Below, piece after piece: positions 53,734 to 63,550 of a stretch of DNA of 64,000 bases. Every line of letters starts with the position of its first letter. The stretch's first letter is position 1. The stretch lies in assembly GCA_032718475.1 (NCBI GenBank), contig JAUCBJ010001793.1, positions 20,227 through 84,226 on the forward strand. Reading direction: 5' to 3'. Origin of the DNA: Nemertoderma westbladi. Its lineage: Eukaryota > Xenacoelomorpha > Nemertodermatida > Nemertodermatidae. A model generated the notes under the pieces. That model made no database searches and was not told the DNA's origin. It saw only the letters and a program-made list of their open reading frames with translations. The position numbers were made by a program, and so were the translations under genes.

Positions 53734-53969
53734 ATAGCAGTATTATAATTGATTGATTGATTAATTGAACATCGGGGCTAACGCCCCCAGCGGCTATAAT
53801 AATATCATTATAATGTATACAACTATATGTACATCTATCCAATCACGCAAGATTACGACATACAGGTAGTCACCATTAACTTAATATTTCAATAAAGTCA
53901 TTTATAAGACAGTAGTACACTTTATGAGTTATAAGTTTATAACTCCTTTATAATACAGTACACTTTATG

Positions 53970-54433
53970 TACACCATCTCCCGTAATACAACAATCATTT
54001 TTAGCATGTCAGAGCCACCCCCCCCCCCCCCCTCCTAATGTTTTTCAAATTCCAATCATATGCTACTAAATTTGGTATGAAGGTAGTTCAATGGCAATAT
54101 TTGCCACCTCCGTCGGCTTTATTTGTCGTCATGAGAACTGCCTTCATCTGCAGATTCCGATTCTGAAAACCGGTCTAAATATTACCAAAAATAACCAGAG
54201 ATATATAAGTGGTCTAAAAGGTCTAAATACTAAGTGTAAATTTTCAGTAATCAATTCTAGAATATTAATTACGCGTAATGAAGAAACAAGATGGAGAGTT
54301 TTAAAAGCTTAACTAAATAATAATTAATATTCTAGAATAAAGATAAAAAAAATATTAGAATTATAGCGATTTACGTCTCAAAATTGACACCTTAGTATTT
54401 TGATAATATCTCCGGCATAATAAATATGGTGTA
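53970..54433. mobile_element. Foldback element FB4, partial
   Basis: Left end TACACCATCTCCCGTAATAC with a C run at 54018-54032, and GCAGATTCCGATTCTGAAAA as in the FB1 arms. The right end ATGGTGTA is present, but the second arm lacks the G run, so the copy is shortened. Confidence 0.65.
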
Positions 54434-54596
54434 ACAGCAAAAGACTTCCTCCTCAATTTTAAGCAAATATCTGGTTTTAGATACAGTGGAAAAACTGTAC
54501 TACTGTAAATTTATAATTTATTGTTGTCGCTTTGGCCACGTATTTACCATATATTTGGTGAACATAAATTAGGAGTAGCAGTTGATCGTTAAAGAT

Positions 54597-55847
54597 TACT
54601 TCCCATCCCATCCCATCCCATCCCATCCCATCCCATCCCATCCCATCCCATCCCATCCCATCCCATCCCATCCCATCCCATCCCATCCCATCCCATCCCA
54701 TCACATCCCAACCCACCCCATCCCATCCCATCCCATCCCATCCCATCCCTTCCCATCCCATCCCATCACATCCCACCCCATCCCATCCCATCCCAACCCA
54801 TCCCATCCCATCCCATCCCATCCCATCCTATCTCATCCCATCTCATCCCATCCCATCCCATCCCATCCCACCCCACCCCACCCCACCCCATCCCATCCCA
54901 TCCCATCCCATCCCATCCCATCCCATCCCACCCCATCCCATCCCATCCCATCCCATCCCATCCCATCCCTTCCCATCCCATCCCAACCCATCCCATCCCA
55001 TCCCATCCCATCCCACCCTACCCCATGCCATCCCAACCCATCCCATCCCATCCCATCCCATCCCATCCCATCCCATCCCATCCCATCCCATCCCATCCCA
55101 TCCCATCCCATCCCATCCCATCCCATCCCATCCCATCCCATCCCATCCCATCCCATCCCATCCCATCCCATCCCATCCCATCCCATCCCATCCCATCCCA
55201 TCCCATCCCATCCCATCCCACCCCATCCCATCCCTTCCCATCCCATCCCATCCCATCCCACCCCATCCCATCCCATCCCAACCCATCCCATCCCATCCCA
55301 TCCCATCCCATCCCATCCCATCCCATCCCATCCCATCCCTTCCCATCCCATCGCATCCCATCCCATCACATCCCATCCCAACCCATCCCATCCCATCCCA
55401 TCCCATCCCATCCCATCCCATCCCATCCCATCCCATCCCATCCCAAACCAAACCAAACCAACCCATCCCATCCCATCCCATCCCATCCCAACACACCCCA
55501 TGCCATCCCATCCCATCCCATCCCAGCCCATCCCATCCCATCCCATCCCATCCCATCCCATCCCATCCCATCCCATCCCATCCCATCCCATCCCATCCCA
55601 ACCCATCCCATCCCAACCCATCCCATCCCATCCCATCCCATCCCATCCCATACCACCCCATCCCAACCCATCCCATCCCCCCAAACCAACCCATCCCATC
55701 CCATCCCATCCCATCCCAACACACCCCATGCCATCCCATCCCATCCCATCCCATCCCATCCCATCCCATCCCATCCCATCCCATCCCATCCCATCCCATC
55801 CCATACCATCCCATCCCAACCCATCCCATCCCATCCCATCCCATCTG
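54597..55847. repeat. Pentanucleotide satellite (TCCCA)n, 1.25 kb
   Basis: About 250 units of TCCCA with scattered variants (CCCCA, ACCCA, TCACA, and small AAACCAAACC patches at 55445 and 55680). The 55440-55520 and 55675-55735 blocks share the same rare variants (CCAACACACCCCATGCC), showing internal duplication. The other strand is (TGGGA)n, which can form G-quadruplexes. Open frames on both strands are period-5 artefacts. Confidence 0.97.
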
Positions 55848-55849
55848 TA

Positions 55850-58800
55850 AAAGCTTTTGTGGGATAACTGATTCGTTTGCCTTGTTGGCCAGTTCCCCCC
55901 CAGTCGCTAAGAATACTCTCAAAGTGATCTATAGTTAAAAATAGTGCAAGTTACCAGCTTATTGGCTGATTTGCTGTACGCAGGCATCTGGGCTCTGTTT
56001 AATCGGCCAACAAGCCTAGGGAGGTTGCGTCATAGCCTTGTTTTTGTATCTCCCAATAGAATTTGAGTTAGCCTTGATTTTGACCTATCACAGAGCTGCT
56101 GAACTGAAAATTTCCTATCTCACTGCTCTTTCTCTGTGTTGAACGGGAGCTTCGTGGAATAAGGGAGTTGGTATCCTCGTATAGAGCAGTAGTCACGAGT
56201 TTTTCAAAGCCACGAAAGAACGGCTTTTTAGTGTTTTATGTTTTCTGCTTTTTAGCGCAACACTAGTAGGTTTAATTATAAGGACATATATCCTTTAACT
56301 GCACCTCGCATTTAACTCGCATTTGACACACCGTAGTCACGGCCTTTAATAACTGGCTTTGTGAATACTGCATACTGCTATTTGTTGTCGGTTATTCATT
56401 ATATTTGTTGATGAATTATTATATTGGAATAACGAGAAATAACCCGACACCCAATATTCTTGATATACCGAAGGTAAGAGAGAAAGGTTACAGATAAACG
56501 ATTGTGACTTATGTTAAAGTGGTTTGAAGTGAATCTAATGTTATTTGATAGACCCTACATGAGTCAGTCTGTGTTCCTTTTATATGTGACTAAAATCAGT
56601 GAAGATCGGCAGATTAGTGTGCAGTATTGTGCAGCATTGTGTATGAGTGAGTCTGTTAAAGAAGCATTCCTAAAGAATGCGCCATATATGTGAATTATAA
56701 TTAAGCCATATCGTTGTGAGTAGTTTAAGTCATAACTCTGTTTATGTAGATAAAGCGCCACGTCCTAAAGGAACTGTTAATATTACCGAAGGTGAATAAT
56801 ATTGTCAGAGATTATATAATACTGTCAGTCGAATAATACATTAGGCTTACATAGCAATAAAATTAAACCGTCGAACCCAATCTCCCGGGAATATCCAGCG
56901 GGTGAATGGTCGCGCACGGATTGGTTTCGACTAGTGTAGTGAATCAAATACTTGTCATAGGCTAAAAAGCGATTTATTATCTAGAAGACATTCTAATTTG
57001 GCGGGTTAAACTGCCAAAGGTCTGAAAGCGCGAACATTAAAGGATATAGCTTCTATATTGCAGTAGGCAATAAAGCTGAAGTACTGGCAACCGGTACCCA
57101 GTAGGCCTGACTACCTAACCACCCGGACCGGTACCTACAGCAGTACAGGTACAGCAGTATTATTCGATTTTGATAGTTATATACCGGTAGGCCTTAATAA
57201 TTAATCAGGGAGGGCCCGCCCTGGTTTTTTATTGAGATTTTTACTTATTTCTGTCAAGTTTTATTTGTTTGTAGGCCAGTATTGAACAGAAGGCGTGTAA
57301 GCCTGATCAGATTGTACAGACAATTTGTAGGCTGAGCTGTTGTCTGATTGCTGTTAAGTCCGAACGAATTGCAGTGTGTGTAGATCACCTGTCCGATTAA
57401 GTACGGTTAGGAAGTAGGGGCAGCGAACGCTGTAAGGTAAACCCCCAACTAAAGAATAAGTCGCACTACTGGGTTAGAGCGCATACTCCCTAATCATTTC
57501 GGAGTCTGCATGTCCTGTAGTTTATTTGGGCTTGAGAGTAGTCTGCCATCGTTTAGTCTGTACTTTGTTTGTGTGAGTCTGTACGGGTAGCGTATAATTT
57601 TATTTAGATAATTTGTAGGCTGGATAGTTGTCTGTCTGTTATTAGGTCTGAACGGATTGCAGTGTGTGTAGAGCCCTTGTCCGATAAAGAACGGTTGGGA
57701 AGTTGGGGTAGCCATTGCTGTAAAGTAAACCCCCAATTAAAGAATAAGTCGTACTACTGGGTTAGAACGCATACTACCTAACTATTTCGGAGTCTGCATG
57801 TCCTGTAGTTTATTTAGGCTTGATAGTAGTCTGTCAGTATTTAGTCTGCATTTTTGTTTGAGTGGTTTGTACGCGTAGCGTAATATTTATTATTCAGAGT
57901 TTATGCGATTATTCGCAACATTCAAGTCCCCAAGTTTGTTCCTACAGTAATTGTGTTTGTTATACATACCGCTATAGTTAAATTAACCCCGGTACTACAC
58001 GGGCTGCTCGGCGTAGGTAAAGACTGGTGATTTTGTGCATCGGTCACTCCAGCAGATGCCGTGGTTCTTTTAGCTGTTCAAGTATATTTAACTACTGATT
58101 ATCTGTTGTACAAGTACTCGTACCTAATTTAGGGTTTAGTGTACAGTACTTTCCGAAGTAATTAGTGTAGACATTATATCTGTGTTGTAAAGTGGTTGAT
58201 AGGCACATTCGATTAGCTCTATTAACTTCTAGGTAGGAACACTCCGTGATACATAACGTAGAACCTATAGCGATACGGCTATAGGTCGTCAGGCGGTGGT
58301 ATTTTCCTATCTAGACAACGCAGTGTATTTACTACTACTTATTATTTCAAATACCGTAGTACCCTGTCCGTTGTAATAACCGGTATTCTAACCCTTTGTT
58401 AGGCTGGTTTGTAGACTTCTTGTAAAATTACCCTGAAATTCGTATTTTGTGTGTTTTATAAATTTTTGTGTTTATTTAGAGATTGTAATCTCACCCGAAT
58501 TGTACGTAATTTGTAGTATTAAGTAACTTAGGTAAATTAGAATTATTTGTTTTAGTGTCCTATAAGTAACACTTCACTGAAAGCGCACCGCTTTGTGTAG
58601 TGATTACTCCCCAGAAATAATAACATTTATTTCAAACATTGACAAAACCCATTAAAACGGGTATATATATATTATAAATCAAATCTAACGATTTATAAAT
58701 AGTAGGCCTACCATACAACCATTAGGTCTCAATATCAGTTGGATTACTGCTCAAATAACGGTAGTAAAGTAAGTAAAGTAATCAAGTAACCCTAAAATAC

Positions 58801-59210
58801 AGAAATTCAATTATTTAAAATAATTGATATACCGGTATTTACGATAGGCCTATTATCTTTATTTCTATAAATTTAGGCTGAAATTATACCGGTACTTATA
58901 ATTAATTCTAGTCCAGAATTATATAAACTACAAAACTGTAAACTGTATACCGGTATTCCCGATAGGCCTATTATATATTTATATATATTTGTGCTAAAAT
59001 TATACCGGTATTCTGTGATAAACCTAGTCTGTAATAATACTTATATAGTTATATATACCATAAGCATACCGGTATTATAATATATTATATATCACGCTAC
59101 ACTGAGTAGCAGTAACGGTAATTAATTACTAGGCTAGCAGTTAATACTGAGTTACTAGACTTGCTTAGACTGTAATATAGCAGTAGGCATTCAACTGTAC
59201 ATACCTAGTC
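55850..59210 (+). other. Region upstream of the BEL element, possible LTR and leader
   Basis: No host gene recognised. The 5' LTR and primer-binding site of the downstream BEL/Pao element should lie here, but I could not delimit them: no clear TG...CA boundary with an adjacent tRNA-complementary site was found, and the 3' LTR is outside the window. It contains the 288-bp duplication below and many ACCGGTA and TAGGCCTA words (57.1-59.1 kb). Confidence 0.4.
57316..57893 (+). repeat. 288-bp tandem duplication
   Basis: Two copies (57316-57603 and 57604-57893), each beginning near AATTTGTAGGCTG and containing AACCCCCAA, AAAGAATAAGTCG and CGGAGTCTGCATGTCCTGTA. They differ at about 15 percent of sites by eye. 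Possibly within the LTR or leader of the BEL element, or an older unrelated duplication. Confidence 0.85.
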
Positions 59211-59717
59211 ATGTCTGATACTAAGCAGAACCTGTCAGACAGTTTATTAGATGTAACCATCTGCAACTCAGATCGAGACGTACAACCGTCTGGTCGTAAG
59301 TTCAGTTCACCTCCCACTGTGAGGAAGGTCATCCCTCCAGTAGTAATAACAGAACCTAGGCTAGTCCAACATCGTAGGTCTATCATAGGCACCCGAGCTC
59401 AGGTCAAGCGGGACCAACAAGCAGCGGAACAGCAACAACCCGCTAGTCAAGAACCTATTCCTCAGCGGCCCAGCAGCTCCAGTAGTGAGGATACTGTAGA
59501 GCTGACACCCGAGCGCGGAGCAGAGATGACGGATGCGGTTTATACGGATCCCCTTCTCATCCTTCCTGCAGCCGTACTCACTAGGTTATTGATCGCTGTG
59601 GAAGAACACCAGATCGATTGGGCGAGAAGCCAGCGTTCAACTAGAGATAGTTATGCTGGATACACAAGAGAAGAACTGAAGTCCATGGTCGAGTCGCAAG
59701 ATTCTTCAGCTCTATAG
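59211..59717 (+). CDS. BEL/Pao retrotransposon gag, N-terminal frame
   Basis: 168 codons from ATG 59211 to TAG 59717. Low-complexity, Ser/Pro/Gln-rich, with no enzymatic motif. The tail (TREELKSMVESQ) resembles a helical gag segment. The next frame (open from 59651) continues with similar helix-rich sequence, and the two frames overlap around 59651-59717, so a single frame change near 59.70 kb separates what was probably one gag reading frame. Confidence 0.7.
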   Translation: MSDTKQNLSDSLLDVTICNSDRDVQPSGRKFSSPPTVRKVIPPVVITEPRLVQHRRSIIGTRAQVKRDQQAAEQQQPASQEPIPQRPSSSSSEDTVELTPERGAEMTDAVYTDPLLILPAAVLTRLLIAVEEHQIDWARSQRSTRDSYAGYTREELKSMVESQDSSAL

Positions 59718-59770
59718 AGCGATTAAAAGAACAACTGTTTCAACAACCTCAAGGACCTCAAGAGCAGGGA

Positions 59771-62700
59771 TTGCTGCTTTATCAAGTTAGAGAAAGAGTT
59801 CTACGAATCAGGCTAATATTATCGGCATTTGAGGAGGCTTCTAAACGAAGGCAAGACACGTCGTTGCAAGTTGCCGTAAAGACTTGGTTTCAAAGGGTGA
59901 GTCTCCAGGTTCAAGGAACAGCTCAGTGGAAAGCTCAGCTAGAGGAGCGCTCAACCCATGGAGAATCAACAGACGCTACTTTTTCCCAAGTGGAAAGTGA
60001 AGCGACGGCAGAGAAACCGCATAAGAGGGATGCCATTGACATCTATCTGTCAGACTATCAACGTTTTTTAGGTGATGACGAGTTGAGGAGAAGGTTAGAG
60101 GGACTTAGCCCTAATAGTGAAGGAACCAAGCTTGTGTTGGATGCCATCGATGTGGAAATGAGGGCTGCGAACCAGGCTAAATTTGATGAACAACTCCGCA
60201 TCACACGAGTCCAAGAAGAACAAGTCAAGAAAAAACGTATAGAAGACAGAAAGAAAGCAGCAGTAGCAGCTGCCGAAGCGGAAAGGAAAGTAGCCGAAGC
60301 TGAAAGAAAAGCGGCAGCGGCAGAGGCAGCGGCCGAGGCAAAAGCGGCAGCGGCAGAGGCAAAGGCGGCCGAAGCTGAAAGAAAAGCGGCAGCGGCAGAG
60401 GCAGCGGCAGAGGCAAAAGCGGCAGCGGCAGAGGCAAAAGCGGCCGAAGAGACCAACCAATTAGAATTGGAAAACATTCAAGAGAATCAAGACTGCATAA
60501 ATAAACAGTTAACGGCTAGCCATATGCAGATGATGAATCGATCTACTCCCAAAAGACAAGGTTATACATCATCTGAGGAAGGCGATACCACCGATACTGA
60601 AGGCAAAGGAAATGGATCTCGTCTAAGCCGACGTAAAAGAACATTCCACCGTCAGAAATTGCCTGATTTGCCTCCAGCTGTTAGAAGGCAACTAAATAAC
60701 ACCAACTTAGGCAGTACAGAACCCACAGACCAAATAATTAAAATAGAAAGACTCCCTACTATAGTAGATGAGCCTGAAATAATTAGGCCTGTTCTTGAAA
60801 TCACCCCTTCGGTGATAGACATACCTGTGCTCCCTGAGACTACCTCCAAATTCCCTTTGCATAGCACTAAGCTACCTGTGCCCCGTAGAACTGCCCCGGA
60901 TACAGTTCAGGTCCTGGACCCCGAGCGAATTATTCATAATTTGTCGCCCGTTGTCCCTCGTCCGCCCGCTACAACGTTGGCGACTCCCGCTTCGGCGGTC
61001 GAATGGGTGGACGAGAGACGACGGGGGATGGATATCCTGCTCGGGCAGATGCAGGAGACTGTCCAGCAGTTCAAGGGCACAGTAAGGGAAAGTAGACTAG
61101 AGTTGCAAGAAGTGCAGCAAAGTATCGCGTTAGAACGCGATAAATTAGTAAATACTCAAAGAGGTATACCACCACCCTCTGTAACAATGTGTCAACCTGT
61201 TAGGTCTGAAGTATCTCATGCGCAAGGTGTGGAGCCTACACGCATATATACTGCTAGCGAAGTAGAAACTCCTATAGTGAACCCTATTAAGGGTAATTAT
61301 AGACCTGTTGATAATGATATTCCCTATAGAACTGATCATAATCCGAGAAATTTATATACCGATAATTCGATATTAAATAGCACGATGGCCCAAGAAAGTT
61401 TTACGCGTCAAATGGCTAGAACCGAAGCCCGGCAAGCGGTAAAGGTTGGAGAGATCGTCAAGTTCAATGGAGATGAGATGAAATGGTTACCTTTTAATGA
61501 ATATTACAAAGATAACATACAGAACTCTGTACTATCTAATGGAGAAAAACTTAGATACCTCATCGAGTGCTTGGAAGGATCTCCCAAGTTAATGGCGTTA
61601 AAGTTTATTGGACATCCAGACGGATTAAGACAAGTTTGGGATACACTAAACATCAGGTATGGTAATAGGAATAATATCGCTGGGTACTTGTATGCAAAGT
61701 TAGTAGCGCCCCGAAAGTTTATTAGTAGCGGAATTATCGAGTTTTCCGATGAGATCCAGGAGATCTGCAGACAATTAGATTGGCTAGGTAAGTCTCATGA
61801 GTATCAGAACACTATGGTTATTAGAGCAGTGGCTTCTACTTTACCTAAAGGTGGAGTAGGTACACGCTGGGATAAGAAAGTGTTATATATGATGGAACAA
61901 CAACGGCGAGACCCTACCATGGCTGATCTCATGTCATTCCTAGATGGAGAAGTGAAATTACAGCTCCTGAAACTGTCTAGGGAGAAAACACCGGAAAACA
62001 AGGTAAGTGAAAAACCCGTCTCTAGGAGAAAAATAACACCAGTATGTTATACCGATGACGGCGAAAGCCAGACTTCACAAGGAGAAGATAGCGGGAAGGA
62101 CACGGATAGATCTTATTACGTGAATAAAATGCCTAAAGATCAGGTAAGTAAATTCAAGTCTCGAACAAATGACAGGAGAGAACAAGTAAGAAAAACTCCT
62201 CCCACGTCTCCCAAGAGAATTCAGGTGAGAAAGCCCGAAGAAAAGGCAAGTGTACACAATGTGACTCAGAATAAGGTAAGTAACATCAAACCAAAATGTG
62301 CGCTGTGTGACGGGACCCACTATTTGAATAGGTGTGATGAATTTCTAAAGAAATCATTAACGGAGAGACGCGAAGTTATGTGGGATAAGCGGTTATGTTA
62401 TAATTGCCTCAGACAAGGACACCAACGGCGTACCTGTTTCTCGGACATAAGATGTGCAAAGTGTGGTGCGAAACATCATATCTTGTTGCACGCTGAATTC
62501 GATCGAAATAGTCCGAATCAGGTAAGTGATTCCGAGCTACATGTCCAATTCAGTGATGTGAACGACACTGATCAATCTGAGATGGAAGGATTCTATACAG
62601 ATGAGTTCTCCGACGAAAACGAATCCTGTTACATGATAAATACCGCAGTGTATCGAGCACTCACATATGAAAAGGATCCAGACAACGACTTTACTCTAAC

Positions 62701-63550
62701 TACTTCTGAGCGACAACCATCTTGGAAAGAGCCATCTTCAAATGTAGGGATCCGAGAGTTTCCTGTGGTGCAAGTGAGGGTTCACGGACCTGAGAGGAGT
62801 TATGTAGTGAACGCCCTCCTTGACTCCGGTAGTACAGGAACATTCATCGACAAAGAGCTAGCCGAAGATATATTTGCTGGACAACCCAAGTTCCAAACTA
62901 AGCTCAACATGTCAGGCATTATGCAAGTTTGGAAATCTACAATAACAGCTGATTATTATGTAGGAGCGTTGTCCACCCCCCAGGACGAACTAGGAGAAAA
63001 CAGCATAAGGTCAGTGAAAATGGTGGCTATAAAGAACTTCGCTACTACTCAAGCAGACCTTTATAATTGGGACGAGGATGAGAGCATCCAACATCTTAAC
63101 ATACCTCGATTCCAGACTGATTATCCTGGAGTGCAAATACTCATCGGCCAAAACGCGCATGAGGCGCTGGAGACATTAGAGAAACGGCCTGCTCAACCGC
63201 AGCCCCTACAGACCTATGCGGTAAGAACTAGAGTAGGTTGGTATTTTACTGGCCCTTCCCGTAGAACACTCAGAGAAAGACTACCGCAAGAGAGCGTATG
63301 CCAGGTGAGTGAATGGGAAGATGATACCAGTGAGGGAGACAACTCAACTGAGGGAATTCCATACTCCTCAGATAATGACGATGTTCACCAGCTTTTTGAT
63401 GAGGAGAATACCATCGATCTCCTTAAGGAAAACGAGGCTTGGCAAAACCAAGTGAACTTATGTCAACTTCTCTATCCATCTGAACGAGAAGCTTACAACG
63501 ACGAGTTAAATGACGTCATTGAGCGTCTGCAATGCCAAGACTCGAGATGA
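59771..63550 (+). CDS. BEL/Pao gag-protease polyprotein
   Basis: The frame is open from 59651 to TGA 63550; the codon at 59771 is TTG, so the start is arbitrary. Domains by residue counted from 59771: an Ala/Glu/Lys-rich coiled coil with internal repeats (about 155-235), a linker, a DUF1759-type gag core (about 555-730; KWLPFNEYY, YLYAKLVAP), Cys/His zinc-knuckle region (about 843-905; CALCDGTHYLNRC, CYNCLRQGHQRRTC, CAKCGAKHHILLH), then a DUF1758-type aspartic protease with LLDSGSTGTFI (catalytic Asp about 1018). It carries the particle protein and protease of an LTR retrotransposon. RT follows in the +1 frame. Confidence 0.9.
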   Translation: MLLYQVRERVLRIRLILSAFEEASKRRQDTSLQVAVKTWFQRVSLQVQGTAQWKAQLEERSTHGESTDATFSQVESEATAEKPHKRDAIDIYLSDYQRFLGDDELRRRLEGLSPNSEGTKLVLDAIDVEMRAANQAKFDEQLRITRVQEEQVKKKRIEDRKKAAVAAAEAERKVAEAERKAAAAEAAAEAKAAAAEAKAAEAERKAAAAEAAAEAKAAAAEAKAAEETNQLELENIQENQDCINKQLTASHMQMMNRSTPKRQGYTSSEEGDTTDTEGKGNGSRLSRRKRTFHRQKLPDLPPAVRRQLNNTNLGSTEPTDQIIKIERLPTIVDEPEIIRPVLEITPSVIDIPVLPETTSKFPLHSTKLPVPRRTAPDTVQVLDPERIIHNLSPVVPRPPATTLATPASAVEWVDERRRGMDILLGQMQETVQQFKGTVRESRLELQEVQQSIALERDKLVNTQRGIPPPSVTMCQPVRSEVSHAQGVEPTRIYTASEVETPIVNPIKGNYRPVDNDIPYRTDHNPRNLYTDNSILNSTMAQESFTRQMARTEARQAVKVGEIVKFNGDEMKWLPFNEYYKDNIQNSVLSNGEKLRYLIECLEGSPKLMALKFIGHPDGLRQVWDTLNIRYGNRNNIAGYLYAKLVAPRKFISSGIIEFSDEIQEICRQLDWLGKSHEYQNTMVIRAVASTLPKGGVGTRWDKKVLYMMEQQRRDPTMADLMSFLDGEVKLQLLKLSREKTPENKVSEKPVSRRKITPVCYTDDGESQTSQGEDSGKDTDRSYYVNKMPKDQVSKFKSRTNDRREQVRKTPPTSPKRIQVRKPEEKASVHNVTQNKVSNIKPKCALCDGTHYLNRCDEFLKKSLTERREVMWDKRLCYNCLRQGHQRRTCFSDIRCAKCGAKHHILLHAEFDRNSPNQVSDSELHVQFSDVNDTDQSEMEGFYTDEFSDENESCYMINTAVYRALTYEKDPDNDFTLTTSERQPSWKEPSSNVGIREFPVVQVRVHGPERSYVVNALLDSGSTGTFIDKELAEDIFAGQPKFQTKLNMSGIMQVWKSTITADYYVGALSTPQDELGENSIRSVKMVAIKNFATTQADLYNWDEDESIQHLNIPRFQTDYPGVQILIGQNAHEALETLEKRPAQPQPLQTYAVRTRVGWYFTGPSRRTLRERLPQESVCQVSEWEDDTSEGDNSTEGIPYSSDNDDVHQLFDEENTIDLLKENEAWQNQVNLCQLLYPSEREAYNDELNDVIERLQCQDSR

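Noticed and set aside
54582-55922. Long open frames of 280-420 codons on both strands
   Set aside because: They are translations of the (TCCCA)n satellite; period-5 repeats stay open in many frames and show no other coding sign.
60058-60477. Minus-strand Leu/Pro or Ala/Ser-rich frames
   Set aside because: Antisense shadows of the GC-rich repeat in BEL gag.
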